From assembly GCF_900631615.1 (NCBI RefSeq), contig NZ_LR131273.1, positions 558,001-622,000 on the forward strand: a DNA stretch of 64,000 nucleotides, read 5' to 3'. The notes beneath the pieces are model-generated. The model did no database searches and was not told the origin of the DNA. It saw nothing but the letters and a program-made list of their open reading frames with translations. The first letter of the stretch is position 1. Every line of letters starts with the position of its first letter. This document shows positions 1 to 11,010 of this stretch, one piece after another. Position numbers and translations under genes: made by a program. This DNA is from Tsukamurella paurometabola. Lineage in GTDB: Bacteria; Actinomycetota; Actinomycetes; Mycobacteriales; Mycobacteriaceae.

Positions 1-49
1 GCCACGCTCCTCTCGCAGCGGCTCGGGCGGGGCCGGCGCAGCCCCTGAT

Positions 50-1024
50 TCAGCGCAGCTCGGCCGGCCCCAGCGATGCGGGCAGACCGGCGAGCGCGAA
101 CAGCTCCGCCGGGTCGAGGAAGGCGGAGACGTGGGTGAGCGCGCCGTCGGTGAACGTCAGCACGTCCATTTGGAAGGGGAACCAGACATCTGCGCCGGGA
201 TCGCGCAGGTACATCGCCGCGGCGGGCAGGCCGTTGCACACCGTCGGGATCATCCGCAGATCGCCGGCGACCTGCGCCGGGCACTGCGTGCGCGAGAGCT
301 CGCCGATGGCCTCCGCACCGCGGTACCAGCCCGGGATCGGGGGCATCTCCCACGTGGCGTCGGCGGCGAGGATGCGCACCACCCCGTCGATGTCGTGCCG
401 CTCGAAGGCGGCGCAGAACTCGTCCCACACCTGCTTCTCGCGCTCATCCAGCTCTGCGGCCTTCCGGCCGTCGCGGGCGGCACCGTCGCCGATGGACGCC
501 CGGGCCCGCTGCAGCGCGCTGTTCGCGGACGCCACGGTGGTCTCCAGCGCCGCCGCGGTCTCGGCGGCCGAGAACTCGAGGACGTCGCGCAGGATCAGCG
601 CGGCCCGCTGCTTGGCGGGCAGCACCTGCAGCGCCGCGACCATCGCGAGCCCGATGCCCTCCCGGGCGACGGCGGCCTCCCCCGGATCGCCGAGCGCGGC
701 GTCCGGGAGCGGCTGCAGCCACAGGACCTCGGTCGACGGCGCGACCGGCTCCAGCGGGTTGGACGGTTCGCCGCCGAGCCCGACGGGCAGCACCCGCCGG
801 GCCTTCGCGGCCGAGAGGCACACGTTGGTGGCGATCGTGTACATCCACGTGCGCACCGAACTCCGGCCCTCGAAACGGTGGAACGCCTTCCACGCGCGGA
901 GATAGGTCTCCTGCACGAGGTCCTCCGCATCGGACGCGGAGCCCGACATGCGGTAGCAGTGCGCCAGCAGCTCGGCGCGCAGCGGCGCGGTGACCTCGTC
1001 GAAGCCGGTGTCGGTGACCGTCAT
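50..1024 (-). CDS. ECF sigma factor with C-terminal SnoaL-like domain (SigG-like)
   Basis: Extracytoplasmic-function RNA polymerase sigma factor of 324 residues. Sigma region 2 lies at about residues 15-80 (HCYRMSGSASDAEDLVQETY, then the RTWMYTIATNVCL helix) and region 4 at about 128-178 (LPAKQRAALILRDVLEFSA). Residues 198-315 form an NTF2/SnoaL-like domain (AADATWEMPPIPGWYRG), which makes it a long sigma factor of the SigG/TIGR02960 type rather than a minimal 180-residue ECF. In that class the C-terminal domain modulates core binding and there is usually no membrane anti-sigma factor; none is encoded next to it here. The gene starts one base after the VOC gene stops, so the two are almost certainly one transcript. 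Confidence 0.9.
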   Translation of the reverse strand: MTVTDTGFDEVTAPLRAELLAHCYRMSGSASDAEDLVQETYLRAWKAFHRFEGRSSVRTWMYTIATNVCLSAAKARRVLPVGLGGEPSNPLEPVAPSTEVLWLQPLPDAALGDPGEAAVAREGIGLAMVAALQVLPAKQRAALILRDVLEFSAAETAAALETTVASANSALQRARASIGDGAARDGRKAAELDEREKQVWDEFCAAFERHDIDGVVRILAADATWEMPPIPGWYRGAEAIGELSRTQCPAQVAGDLRMIPTVCNGLPAAAMYLRDPGADVWFPFQMDVLTFTDGALTHVSAFLDPAELFALAGLPASLGPAELR

Positions 1025-1025
1025 G

Positions 1026-1445
1026 TCAGCCCTGCGCGCCCTCGGGATCGCCCGCGGCGGCCGCAGGATCCATCCACATGATCTCCCAGCCGTGGCCGTC
1101 GGGGTCGTCGAAGGCGCGGCCGTACATGAAGCCGTGGTCCTCCGAGCGGCCCTCCTTACCGCCGGCGGCGACGGCCCGGTTCACGATCTCGTCGACCTCC
1201 TCGCGGCTCTCCGCGCTGAGCGCGATGAGGGTCTCCTTGACGCCCGGCGCGGCGGTGGTGGACTCGTGGAAGGTGCCGAAGAAATCGGTTTTGAGCAGCA
1301 TCGCAGCGATGTTCTCGCCGAGTTCCACGGCGACGGCGTTCTCGTCGCTGAACTGCTCGTTGATGGTGTAGCCCACGGCGGTGAAGAAGTCGCGCGAGCG
1401 CTGGATATCAGCGATGGGCAGGTTCACGAAGATCATCTTGTGCAT
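1026..1445 (-). CDS. VOC (glyoxalase/bleomycin-resistance) superfamily protein
   Basis: A 139-residue single-domain vicinal-oxygen-chelate protein. It opens with the typical beta strand and partner helix (IFVNLPIADIQRSRDFFTAVGY) and ends with the paired strand of the second half (FDDPDGHGWEIMWMDP), where the Asp-Pro-Asp-Gly-His segment is a family hallmark. The substrate cannot be read from sequence; family members include lactoylglutathione lyases, fosfomycin and bleomycin resistance proteins and ring-cleavage enzymes. It is the first gene of a two-gene unit with the sigma factor, with one base between stop and start, so it may be a target or a sensor partner of that sigma factor (inference). 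Confidence 0.85.
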   Translation of the reverse strand: MHKMIFVNLPIADIQRSRDFFTAVGYTINEQFSDENAVAVELGENIAAMLLKTDFFGTFHESTTAAPGVKETLIALSAESREEVDEIVNRAVAAGGKEGRSEDHGFMYGRAFDDPDGHGWEIMWMDPAAAAGDPEGAQG

Positions 1446-1562
1446 GGCGTCGCTCCTGGGGTCTGCGGCATCCGCTCTCGAACACCGTCACATGGTTAGA
1501 CGGGCCTCGTCACCGGAACTCATCGGTCCCGCCGAAAATTTTTTCCGCCGGGCCTCCGGGGG

Positions 1563-3777
<2,215 letters not shown>

Positions 3778-3781
<4 letters not shown>

Positions 3782-4209
3782 TTGACCACCTTCATCGTCA
3801 TCCGCGAGTCCACGCGGACGATCGCCGGGTCGCCCATGAGGTGCGTGGTGACCCAGCGCTCGTAGGTCGCGAGGTCGGCGACGCGCACGCGGATCAGGTA
3901 GTCCGGCAGGCCGAACATGCGCCGCACCTCGATGACCTCGTCGAAGGAGGCGATCCGCGCCTCGAACGCCTCCACCGACGCGCGGTCGTTGGCGCCGAGG
4001 TCGGCGTTGATGACGACCTCGAAGCCGCGGCCCAGCGCCGCCGGGTCGAGGACGGCGGTGTAGCCGGTGATCACGCCGTCCGCCTCCAGGCGGCGGACGC
4101 GCCGCAGGCAGGGCGCGGGCGTGAGGCCCACGCGCTGCGCCAGCTCCTGGTTGGTGAGCCGCCCGTCCCGCACCAACTCATCGATGATTGCTCGATCGAG
4201 TGCATCCAC
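3778..4209 (-). CDS. Lrp/AsnC-family transcriptional regulator
   Basis: A 143-residue Lrp/AsnC regulator. The N-terminal winged helix-turn-helix runs from about residue 5 to 55 (DELVRDGRLTNQELAQRVGL, then the recognition helix LRRVRRLEADGVITGY), followed by the RAM ligand-binding domain from about 65 to 140. It heads the operon with the phosphotransferase and aminotransferase and is divergent from azlCD, 81 bases away, so it probably controls both directions from the shared intergenic segment in response to an amino acid. This arrangement is seen with many Lrp-type local regulators. Confidence 0.92.
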
Positions 4210-4290
4210 ACGCGGAATATTGCCACATCAGCCATCTATTGGCCCATTCACGCAAGCACATTGCGCGCAGTGCGAAATAGAATTGTTCCC

Positions 4291-4959
4291 ATGGGAGTTC
4301 CGTCGAAGGTCGCCGTGGTGCAGCTGGGCCTGTTCGTGCTCGGCATCGGCCTCGGCGTGGTGGTCACGGGCAACGGCCTGCCGTGGTGGATCGCGCCGGT
4401 GCTGTCGATGGCGGTGTACGCGGGCTCGGTCGAGTTCCTACTCGCCGGCCTGCTGGCCGCGGCGACGCCGCTCGCCGCGATCGCCGCCACCACCTTCCTC
4501 GTGAACTCGCGGCACCTGTTCTACGGCCTCACCTTCCCACTGGACCGGATCCGCAGCCGCGTCGGGAGGGCCTACGGCGTGTACGCGCTCACCGACGAGG
4601 CCTACGCCCTGGTGAGCACGGCACCGTCGGCCACGATGACCGGAAAGATGATCCTGCGCACCCAGATCGGCCTGCACGTGGCGTGGGTCGCGGGCTCGCT
4701 GGTGGGCGGGCTCGCGGGCGGCGCCTTCCTGCGCGACGTGCCCGGCGTCGACTTCGTGCTCACGGCACTGTTCGTGGTGCTCGCGATGGACGCGCACCCG
4801 GACCGCACGACGCTGGCGCTGGCGCTCGCCGCGTGCGCGGTCGCGCTGGCCGCCGCACCCGCGGCGATGCTGCTCGTCGCGATGGGCGGTTTCGCCGGGG
4901 CGCTGGTGGTGCGGCACGTCGTGGCCCGCCGGACCGCGAAGGAGGCGGCGCATGCCTAG
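4291..4959 (+). CDS. azlC: AzlC-type branched-chain amino acid exporter subunit
   Basis: A 222-residue integral membrane protein of the AzlC (LIV-E) family, the larger subunit of a two-component branched-chain amino acid exporter. It has several hydrophobic segments (around residues 8-30, 36-60, 130-150, 160-180 and 185-205) and the family segment AVYAGSVEFLLAGLL followed by NSRHLFYGL. The ATG at 4291 is preferred over in-frame upstream codons because it begins at the first membrane segment and keeps the Lrp promoter region free. Its end overlaps the azlD start by 8 bases, so the two subunits are translationally coupled. Divergence from the Lrp gene suggests amino-acid-responsive control. Confidence 0.92.
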   Translation: MGVPSKVAVVQLGLFVLGIGLGVVVTGNGLPWWIAPVLSMAVYAGSVEFLLAGLLAAATPLAAIAATTFLVNSRHLFYGLTFPLDRIRSRVGRAYGVYALTDEAYALVSTAPSATMTGKMILRTQIGLHVAWVAGSLVGGLAGGAFLRDVPGVDFVLTALFVVLAMDAHPDRTTLALALAACAVALAAAPAAMLLVAMGGFAGALVVRHVVARRTAKEAAHA

Positions 4960-5278
4960 CACCGGCTACCTGCTGGCGGGGATCGCGATCGCGGCGGCGG
5001 TCACCGTCGCGCTGCGGCTCGCACCCTTCGGCCTGGCCTCGGTGCTCCGGGACTCGCCCCTGCTCGCGGACTTCGGGCGGTGGATGCCCGCGGGCGCCGT
5101 GGTGGTGCTCGCCGTCTACTGCATGGCGCAGGTGGACTACGCGGCCCCGACACACGGGCTCCCGCAGCTCGCGGGCGTCGCGGGCGTCGCGCTGGCGCAC
5201 CTGTGGCGGCGCAACGCGGTGCTCAGCATCGTCGCGGGCACGGCCGTGTGCGTCGCGCTGAGCTACGGGCTGGCGTGA
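4952..5278 (+). CDS. azlD: AzlD-type branched-chain amino acid exporter subunit
   Basis: A 108-residue protein with about four hydrophobic helices, fitting the small AzlD subunit that pairs with AzlC for export of branched-chain amino acids. The segment LRLAPFGLASVL near residues 21-32 is characteristic of the family. The ATG start lies inside the end of azlC. Size and context make the assignment firm, although the substrate range of the pair cannot be read from sequence. Confidence 0.9.
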   Translation: MPSTGYLLAGIAIAAAVTVALRLAPFGLASVLRDSPLLADFGRWMPAGAVVVLAVYCMAQVDYAAPTHGLPQLAGVAGVALAHLWRRNAVLSIVAGTAVCVALSYGLA

Positions 5279-5298
5279 TCTGCTGGCACCATGAGCTG

Positions 5299-6042
5299 AT
5301 GCGCGAGGAGACCATCACCGCCGGCGGCGTGCGCCTGGCGGCGCAGCACCGCCGCGCGCCGGCGCCCGCGGGCCCGCCGGTGCTGCTCATCCACGGCATG
5401 GCCGCCGACCACCGGACGTGGCGGCGCACCGTCCGCGCGCTGCACGTCGCCGGCCGCGACACCGTGACGTACGACCAGCGCGGCCACGGTCGCAGCGATC
5501 ACAGCCCCGAGTACCTGCTCGACGAGCTCGCCGAGGACGCCGAACGGGTGGCCCGGCACGTCGGGCTGGAGACCTTCGACGTCGTCGGGCACTCGCTCGG
5601 GGGCCAGGCGGCGCTGCGACTCGCGTGGCGCCTGCCCGGCGGTGTCCGCCGGCTCGTCCTGGAGGAGATGCCGCCGGTGGCGCTCGAGGAGGGGCAGATC
5701 GCGGAGACCATGGACCTGCCGCTGTCGCCGCGCCGGGTGTGGCTGGGGCTCAAACAGGTGGTGCAGACGCCGGGCGCCCTGTCGCGCTTCGACAAGACGA
5801 TGATGGACTCGGTCTCGCCGCAGTTCCGGCCCGATCCGGCGTGGTGGGACCGGCTGGCCGCGACGCCGCAGGAGACGCTCGTGATCTCCGGCGGCCCGCG
5901 GGACTTCCTGCGCCCCGAGTACCTGCGCCTCGTCGCCGACGCGCTTCCCCGCGGCGAGTACGCCGAGCTGCGCGGCGGGCACACGGTGCACCGCGAGTCG
6001 TCGGCCGCGTTCGCGCGGGCGGTCCTGAACTTCCTGCGCTGA
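5299..6042 (+). CDS. Alpha/beta hydrolase
   Basis: A 247-residue alpha/beta-hydrolase-fold enzyme. The oxyanion HG motif is at residues 32-33, the nucleophile elbow GHSLGG at 97-102 with Ser99, and a catalytic His in GGHTVH near residue 228. RGHGRSDHS in the 60s is typical of the haloperoxidase/esterase group. The start at 5299 is the first ATG in frame before conserved sequence, 20 bases after azlD. The substrate is unknown; relatives include esterases, epoxide hydrolases and C-C bond hydrolases. It follows azlD in the same direction and may be co-transcribed with it. Confidence 0.88.
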   Translation: MREETITAGGVRLAAQHRRAPAPAGPPVLLIHGMAADHRTWRRTVRALHVAGRDTVTYDQRGHGRSDHSPEYLLDELAEDAERVARHVGLETFDVVGHSLGGQAALRLAWRLPGGVRRLVLEEMPPVALEEGQIAETMDLPLSPRRVWLGLKQVVQTPGALSRFDKTMMDSVSPQFRPDPAWWDRLAATPQETLVISGGPRDFLRPEYLRLVADALPRGEYAELRGGHTVHRESSAAFARAVLNFLR

Positions 6043-6069
6043 CGCGGCCGCGCCGCCGAGCGGGGGCGG

Positions 6070-6963
6070 TCAGGCCCCGTCGTCCACCGACCGCAGCGCG
6101 TCGAGCACGGCGCGGGTGCGGCGGTCGCGCCGCTGGAGCAGGCGCTCGTAGTTCTCCTGCCCCGTGCCGTACGCCGCGTCGATCTTCTCGATGAGCGCCT
6201 CCGTCGCTTCGGGGGTCGTCGACGGCGAGCCGAGCGGGATCGCGCCGACCTGGGCCCCGATCCCGGTGAACAGGTGCCGCGCGCCCTCGGGGCCGCCGCC
6301 CAGCGCGTTGCCCTCGAAGAGGCCGGTCGCCGCCCAGCGCAGGCCGAGCGAGTTGCTCAGGGCGACGTCGAGGTCCTCGACGGTCACCACGCCGTTCTCG
6401 ACGAGGTAGCGGGCCTCGCGGCTGATGGCGACCTGCAACCGATTGGCGACGAAACCCTGGATCTCCTTGCGCAGCACCACCGGCGCACGCCCCAGGTCGC
6501 GATACAGGGCGACGGCCCGCTGCACGGTCTCCTCACTCGTCCGCTCCCCCGGCACCACCTCGACGAGCGGCATGAGGGCGGGCGGGTTGAACGGGTGGCC
6601 CACGATCACCCGCGACGGATCGTCGAGGTCCGCGGCGATCGGCGTCGCGGGGATCGAGGAGCTCGACGTCGCGAGAACCGCGCCGGCAGGGGCCGCGGCG
6701 ACGATCTGCGCGAACAGGTCCTGCTTGATGGGCAGCCGTTCCGGGCCGTTCTCCTGTACGAGATCCGCGTCCGCGACGGCCGCGGCGAGGTCGGCGGCGA
6801 CCTCCACCTGCGCGTCGCCGGGGAACTCCTTCGCGACCAGCTCCGCGAGGTCGGGCCGGGGGTCGGTGAAGGAGACGCGCCAGCCGTGCGCGCGGGCGAG
6901 CTCGGCCCACGACAGGCCGATGACGCCTGCTCCGACGATCGCGATCTTCCGGGTATCGGCCAC
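6070..6963 (-). CDS. 3-hydroxyacyl-CoA dehydrogenase family (hydroxyacid or carnitine dehydrogenase-like)
   Basis: A 297-residue NAD-dependent dehydrogenase of the 3-hydroxyacyl-CoA dehydrogenase superfamily. The Rossmann dinucleotide motif is at the N terminus (IVGAGVIGLSWAELARAHG), the NAD-stacking ENGPER segment near 91-96, the SSSSIPAT segment near 120-127, and the catalytic His in GHPFNPP near 142. The C-terminal dimerisation domain follows EIQGFVANRLQ. The single-domain layout and the HPFNPPALMPLVEVV stretch resemble L-carnitine dehydrogenase, L-gulonate 3-dehydrogenase or 3-hydroxybutyryl-CoA dehydrogenase; I cannot choose between them. It is convergent with the hydrolase at its 3' side. 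Confidence 0.88.
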   Translation of the reverse strand: MADTRKIAIVGAGVIGLSWAELARAHGWRVSFTDPRPDLAELVAKEFPGDAQVEVAADLAAAVADADLVQENGPERLPIKQDLFAQIVAAAPAGAVLATSSSSIPATPIAADLDDPSRVIVGHPFNPPALMPLVEVVPGERTSEETVQRAVALYRDLGRAPVVLRKEIQGFVANRLQVAISREARYLVENGVVTVEDLDVALSNSLGLRWAATGLFEGNALGGGPEGARHLFTGIGAQVGAIPLGSPSTTPEATEALIEKIDAAYGTGQENYERLLQRRDRRTRAVLDALRSVDDGA

Positions 6964-6991
6964 GGCCCCACTCCTTCTCGATACGCGCCGG

Positions 6992-7894
6992 CTACGGGGT
7001 CGGCGGCGCGACCCGGCCGCCGGAGATCAGGCGGTACGCGTTGATCACCACGAGCGATGCGACCGGGGCGGCGACCAGGACGCCGACGCCGCAAAGCGCC
7101 GTGCCGACGATCACCATCAGGGACGTGACGATGTACACGAGGATCGAATTGCCCACGTCCTTCTGGAAGACGGCGAAGCCCTGCTTGAATCCCTCGCCGA
7201 CGCCGAGCGTGCGGTCGACGACGGCCGGCAGGACGAACAGCGTGACCAGGCCGACGACGACGGAGACGATGAAGCCCACGTACGGGATGGCCGAGACGAG
7301 GCTGGTGAGCAGCGCCAGGAGGAACGCGGTGAGCATCGCCGGCCCGGCGTTGCGCGGCGCGAAGAACGAACCGATGCCGACCTGCTTGCCGTCGGCGATG
7401 TCCAACAGGCCCGAGATGTACGCGACCAGGCAGGCGTAGGCCACGAGCGCGAACACGAACGAGAAGATCACCGAGGCGACGCTGCCCGCCGCGGTGAGGT
7501 CCACGGTGGTCGTGCCGTCGGCTTCCTCCGTCACGTCGGCGACGCCGAACTGGCCGATGAGGAAGTACGCGAGCGCGGAGGTGGCGACCAGCGCGATCGC
7601 GTAGACGAGGATCGGAACGATGAGCGCGGCGGCGTTCTTGGTGAACTTGTTCCACGCCCAGGAGATCGCATCGCCGAGGTTGAATCGGGCCTGCGGCGGA
7701 GCGGGGTAACCGGGCTGGCCGTATCCGGGCTGACCGTACGCGGGCTGACCGGGCTGTCCGTACCCCGGCTGACCGGCCTGCGGGAAGCCTCCTGCCGGGG
7801 GCGGGAACCCCTGCCCGGGCTGCGGGGGAACGCCTCCCTGCGGCGGCACCCCTTCGGTGTGGTCGTCGCCCGGATAGTTCGGTGGTTGTGTCAC
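6992..7894 (-). CDS. Pro/Gly-rich polytopic membrane protein, paralogue 1
   Basis: A 300-residue protein with a disordered N-terminal third rich in Pro, Gly, Gln and Tyr (GQPGYGQPG-type repeats to about residue 75), then about five to six hydrophobic helices. A conserved FNLGDAISWAWNKFTKNAA motif marks the junction. The GTG start at 7894 is chosen because a GGGAGG ribosome site sits 6 bases upstream and because the product then aligns end to end with the paralogue upstream. Such proteins, with a Pro-rich cytosolic tail and a glycerophosphoryl-diester-phosphodiesterase-like membrane domain, are common in actinomycetes, but their function is not known to me. The pair may be a local duplication. 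Confidence 0.85.
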   Translation of the reverse strand: MTQPPNYPGDDHTEGVPPQGGVPPQPGQGFPPPAGGFPQAGQPGYGQPGQPAYGQPGYGQPGYPAPPQARFNLGDAISWAWNKFTKNAAALIVPILVYAIALVATSALAYFLIGQFGVADVTEEADGTTTVDLTAAGSVASVIFSFVFALVAYACLVAYISGLLDIADGKQVGIGSFFAPRNAGPAMLTAFLLALLTSLVSAIPYVGFIVSVVVGLVTLFVLPAVVDRTLGVGEGFKQGFAVFQKDVGNSILVYIVTSLMVIVGTALCGVGVLVAAPVASLVVINAYRLISGGRVAPPTP

Positions 7895-7966
7895 GGATCC
7901 CTCCCTGCAGCCGGGGGCGCGGGAGCGCCCCTTTGCGGTCGCACCCCATTTAACGGCACAACACGA

Positions 7967-7997
7967 GGGCCCGCTCACCAGTTCGGTGAGCGGGCCC
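7967..7997 (-). terminator. Hairpin terminator after membrane protein paralogue 2
   Basis: A perfect 13-bp inverted repeat (arms 7967-7979 and 7985-7997, five-base loop) lies 26 bases past the stop codon of the upstream minus-strand gene. The uridine tract is weak, as is usual for GC-rich actinomycete terminators. Confidence 0.8.
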
Positions 7998-8023
7998 CGC
8001 GGCGTTGTTCGGCGGCGTGTCCG

Positions 8024-9010
8024 TCAGGGGGTGGCGGGAGCCAGCTGACCGCCGGAGAAGCTGCGCCACGTGTACACGATCACGAGCAGGCCGAAGGGCA
8101 GCGTGATCAGGATGCAGATCCCCATGATGAGCGAGGTGAGCAGCCAGACGAGCAGCGAGTTGCCCGCGTTGTTCTTCGCAGTCTCGAAGCTGGTGCGCAG
8201 CGTGTCGCCGAGTGCCAGGTTCCGGTCGATGGTCGCGACGAGCGCGAACATGAACAGCCATGAGGCGACGAGGCCGGGGATCAGGCAGAGGATGGAGCCG
8301 ACGGCGACGACGATCGACACGACGAGGGCAGTGAGAAGGGCGGCGCCGGTGTTGCGCGGCTTGAAGAAGGAGCCGACCGACACCTGCTTGCCGTCCGCGA
8401 GGTCGAGCAGCCCCGAGAGCAGTGCGGTGTTGATGAGGTACTGCACCACGAACACGAGAATCATGAACAGCAGGGTGCCGCCCAGGCTCGCGACGACCGA
8501 GACGTTGTCGGCCGTGTACGTGTTCGTGTCCGGGTCGTACGTGGTGTCGCTGGTGGCGAACAGGCCGCCGAGAAGAAGCGCGTACGCGATGCCGATGACG
8601 ACGTAGAGGATCACGCCGTAGATCAGGCCCGCGACCACGACCGAACCGGCGTTCTTGCTGAACTTGTTCCACGCCCAGGAGAAGGCGTCACCGATGTTGA
8701 AGGGAGGCTGGCCGCCGAACTGCGGGCCACCGAAGCCGCCGGGAGGAGGCGGCGGGAAGCCACCCTGCGGCGGGGGCGGGAAGCCCTGTCCGCCCTGCGG
8801 AGGAGGAAAACCCTGGCCGCCCTGGCCGTATCCCGGGTCCTGCGGCGGCGGGAAACCGCCGGCGGGCGGCGGCGGGTATCCACCCTGTCCGTAGCCCGGT
8901 TGGGGCTGCTGCGGGTAGCCCCCCGGCTGATATCCGCCCTGCTGCGGATCCTGCGGGTTCTGCGGGTAGCCGCCCTGATTGTCACCAGGGAAATTCGGCG
9001 GCTGCGTCAT
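8024..9010 (-). CDS. Pro/Gly-rich polytopic membrane protein, paralogue 2
   Basis: A 328-residue paralogue of the next gene downstream. The N-terminal 105 residues are low-complexity Pro/Gly/Gln (GGYPPPPAGGFPPPQ-like), then FNIGDAFSWAWNKFSKNAG starts the membrane domain with about five to six hydrophobic helices. A LLDLADGKQVSVGSFFKPRNTG segment in the middle matches LLDIADGKQVGIGSFFAPRNAG in the paralogue almost position by position. It ends with a strong hairpin terminator, so the two paralogues have separate transcripts despite tandem order. No enzymatic motif is visible; a structural or envelope-sensing role is possible but unproven. Confidence 0.85.
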   Translation of the reverse strand: MTQPPNFPGDNQGGYPQNPQDPQQGGYQPGGYPQQPQPGYGQGGYPPPPAGGFPPPQDPGYGQGGQGFPPPQGGQGFPPPPQGGFPPPPPGGFGGPQFGGQPPFNIGDAFSWAWNKFSKNAGSVVVAGLIYGVILYVVIGIAYALLLGGLFATSDTTYDPDTNTYTADNVSVVASLGGTLLFMILVFVVQYLINTALLSGLLDLADGKQVSVGSFFKPRNTGAALLTALVVSIVVAVGSILCLIPGLVASWLFMFALVATIDRNLALGDTLRTSFETAKNNAGNSLLVWLLTSLIMGICILITLPFGLLVIVYTWRSFSGGQLAPATP

Positions 9011-9081
9011 GTCTCCTCCTCGCTCATGAACGATCCCGGCAAACCTACCAACCGCCCGTCCTGCACACCATAGGCGGAGGC

Positions 9082-9858
9082 TCAGCTGGCGCCGGCCTGG
9101 CGCTTCGCCTCCCTTTTCGCCTTCCGACGTGCGAATTCCTCCTGTTCGAGCCGCAGCGCCTCGTCGGGCGGAGGAGCACCGCCGCCGAGCCGGGCGGGCA
9201 CCCAGTCCTCCCCCGCCGGAGCGGGGAATCCGCGCTGCGCGTCGGCGAGGGCCTCGGCCATCGCGGTGCGCAACCGGGCCGTCAGGGCGGCGGGGTCGTC
9301 ACCGTCGGGCAGGAGCGCGGGACCGGCCTGCACGACGACGGGGTAGCGGTGCCGGCCGATGCGCCGCTGCGTTCCCTTGGACCAGATGCGCTGTGTGCCC
9401 CAGACGATGACGGGGACGATCGGCACGCCGGCCTCGATGGACATGCGGGCCGCGCCGGACTTGAACTCCTTCAGTTCGAAGCTGCGGCTGATGGTGGCCT
9501 CGGGGTAGACGATGACTGCCTCGCCGGCCTCCAGCGCGGCGACGGCCTCGTGGTAGCTCTCGGCGCCGTGCTCGCGGTCCACGCCGATGGCGCCGCAGTG
9601 CTTGATGAGGAAGGCCATGATGCGGATCTTCTTGAGCTCGGCCTTGAGCATGTAGCGGGGCCAGCGTCCGGCGCGGCGGGCGGCGAGGCCGGCCTCGAGG
9701 AAGTCGACGTAGCTGGTGTGATTGACCGCGAGCAGGACCCCGCCCTCGGCCGGGATGTTCTCCAGCCCCCGCCAGTCCACCTGCAGGCCCTGCGCGCGCA
9801 GGATGCCCTTCGCCAGGACCTGGACCACCTCGTAGACGGGTTCGCGCCGCGCCATCAC
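9082..9858 (-). CDS. 1-acyl-sn-glycerol-3-phosphate acyltransferase (PlsC family)
   Basis: A 258-residue lysophospholipid acyltransferase. The catalytic NHxxxxD motif is at residues 46-52 (NHTSYVD, His47 and Asp52), the acceptor-binding IGVDRE segment near 91-96, and block III appears as VYPEATIS near 118-124, where the usual Gly-Thr is replaced by Ala-Thr. Block IV is GVPIVPVIVWGTQRIW. The enzyme adds an acyl chain to lysophosphatidic acid at the membrane in phospholipid synthesis; actinomycetes carry several copies and the exact acceptor is not determined here. The C terminus (REAKRQ-type) is basic and possibly membrane-surface binding. Confidence 0.92.
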   Translation of the reverse strand: MMARREPVYEVVQVLAKGILRAQGLQVDWRGLENIPAEGGVLLAVNHTSYVDFLEAGLAARRAGRWPRYMLKAELKKIRIMAFLIKHCGAIGVDREHGAESYHEAVAALEAGEAVIVYPEATISRSFELKEFKSGAARMSIEAGVPIVPVIVWGTQRIWSKGTQRRIGRHRYPVVVQAGPALLPDGDDPAALTARLRTAMAEALADAQRGFPAPAGEDWVPARLGGGAPPPDEALRLEQEEFARRKAKREAKRQAGAS

Positions 9859-9917
9859 ACCCCCTGTGCTCGCTTCTTGAGCCGAGGATACGACGGCGCG
9901 GCGCGGGCCGCGTCCGA

Positions 9918-10559
9918 TCAGTAGGCGACGGAGAACCGCTGCCGCTCGTGCGCCGGGGTGAGGATCTCGTCGACGAAGGCGGTGGCGTAATCGGCGCCGG
10001 AGATCTCGGAGTTCCCCTCGGCGTCGGTGAGCAGCACGTCGCCGCTCGTGCGGAAGGTGCCGCGCTTCTCGCCGGGGTTGAAGGAGCCGTAGCTCGCGGC
10101 GGGGCTCAGGTAGAACCAGTCCACGTCGTCGACCGTGCGCAGGTAGTCGAGCGCGCGGTCGTGCTCCTGGGCGATCGGCTTGACCTCGTCGGGGAACGAC
10201 GGGGTGTCGACCAGCTTGGGGCCGCCCTCGGCGACCAGCAGGCTGCCGGCGCCGCCGACGACGCCGAGGCGGGCGCCGGTGGCGCGGGCCGCGGTGACCA
10301 GGGCCGCCAGGGCGGTCGGCAGGTCCGTGCCGGTGCCCGACGGTGCCGCGGTCGGCAGTGCGGAGACGATGACGGCGGCGCCCTCGACGGCGCGGGCGAC
10401 GAAGGCGGAATCGGTCACGTCGCCGGCCTCGGCGGTGGCGCCGGCCGGGACCTTGGCGACGTCGCGGGCGACGCCGACGACCTCGATGCCGCGGGACAGG
10501 GCCTCGGTGGTGATGTGGCCGCCCGAGTAGCCGGACGCGCCGAAGACGGTGATCCTCAC
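9918..10559 (-). CDS. NAD(P)-binding reductase-like protein (YwnB/atypical SDR type)
   Basis: A 213-residue Rossmann-fold protein with the atypical short-chain dehydrogenase motif at the N terminus (VFGASGYSGGHITTEALSRG). It lacks a clear YxxxK pair, as in NAD(P)H-binding proteins of the NmrA/YwnB/BLVRB type. It overlaps the end of the DoxX gene by 4 bases, so both are translated from one message, and the pair is divergent from an HxlR regulator. This trio (HxlR, DoxX, NAD(P)-binding oxidoreductase) is a frequent unit linked to redox or electrophile stress. Confidence 0.87.
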   Translation of the reverse strand: MRITVFGASGYSGGHITTEALSRGIEVVGVARDVAKVPAGATAEAGDVTDSAFVARAVEGAAVIVSALPTAAPSGTGTDLPTALAALVTAARATGARLGVVGGAGSLLVAEGGPKLVDTPSFPDEVKPIAQEHDRALDYLRTVDDVDWFYLSPAASYGSFNPGEKRGTFRTSGDVLLTDAEGNSEISGADYATAFVDEILTPAHERQRFSVAY

Positions 10560-10993
10560 TTCGCCTCCTCCAGCTTGTTCTTGAGCAGCAGCGCGTCGAC
10601 GCCCAGCGAGGTCTGCGGGACGGCGGCCACGGCGAGCAGGCCCGCGATGAGCACGAGCGGCAGCTCGATGCCGCCGCCCGGGTTCGCCGCGAAGAAGCCG
10701 TTGTCGAGGTGCACGGTGAAGATGGCGCCCAGCATGTCGACGATGAGCACGACCGCGACGATCGGGACGGCGAAGCCGACGATGAGCAGCGCGCCGCCGA
10801 CGAGCTCGGCGAGGCCCGCGAACCAGGCGGACAGGGTGGGCGCGGGGACGCCCATGCCCTCGAAGGCCTTGCCCGTGGCGCTGAGGCCGTTGGTCACGAC
10901 CTTCTGCCAGCCGTGGGCGAAGAAGACGACGCCGAGGATGACCCGGGCGACCGTCAGGAGGGTGAACTGGGCGGTGACCAGTTTCTTGACCAT
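10556..10993 (-). CDS. DoxX-family membrane protein
   Basis: A 145-residue four-helix membrane protein of the DoxX family. It starts with TVARVILGVVFFAHGWQKV, a typical first helix, then AWFAGLAELVGGALLIVGF and two further helices. The ATG at 10993 is chosen because an AGGAG ribosome site lies 5 bases upstream; the longer in-frame extension has none. DoxX proteins are associated with thiosulfate oxidation in archaea and with redox homeostasis in mycobacteria, where one forms a membrane complex with SodA and SseA. Here it is co-transcribed with the NAD(P)-binding protein. Confidence 0.9.
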   Translation of the reverse strand: MVKKLVTAQFTLLTVARVILGVVFFAHGWQKVVTNGLSATGKAFEGMGVPAPTLSAWFAGLAELVGGALLIVGFAVPIVAVVLIVDMLGAIFTVHLDNGFFAANPGGGIELPLVLIAGLLAVAAVPQTSLGVDALLLKNKLEEAK

Positions 10994-11010
10994 GCGATCT
11001 CCTAAGATGG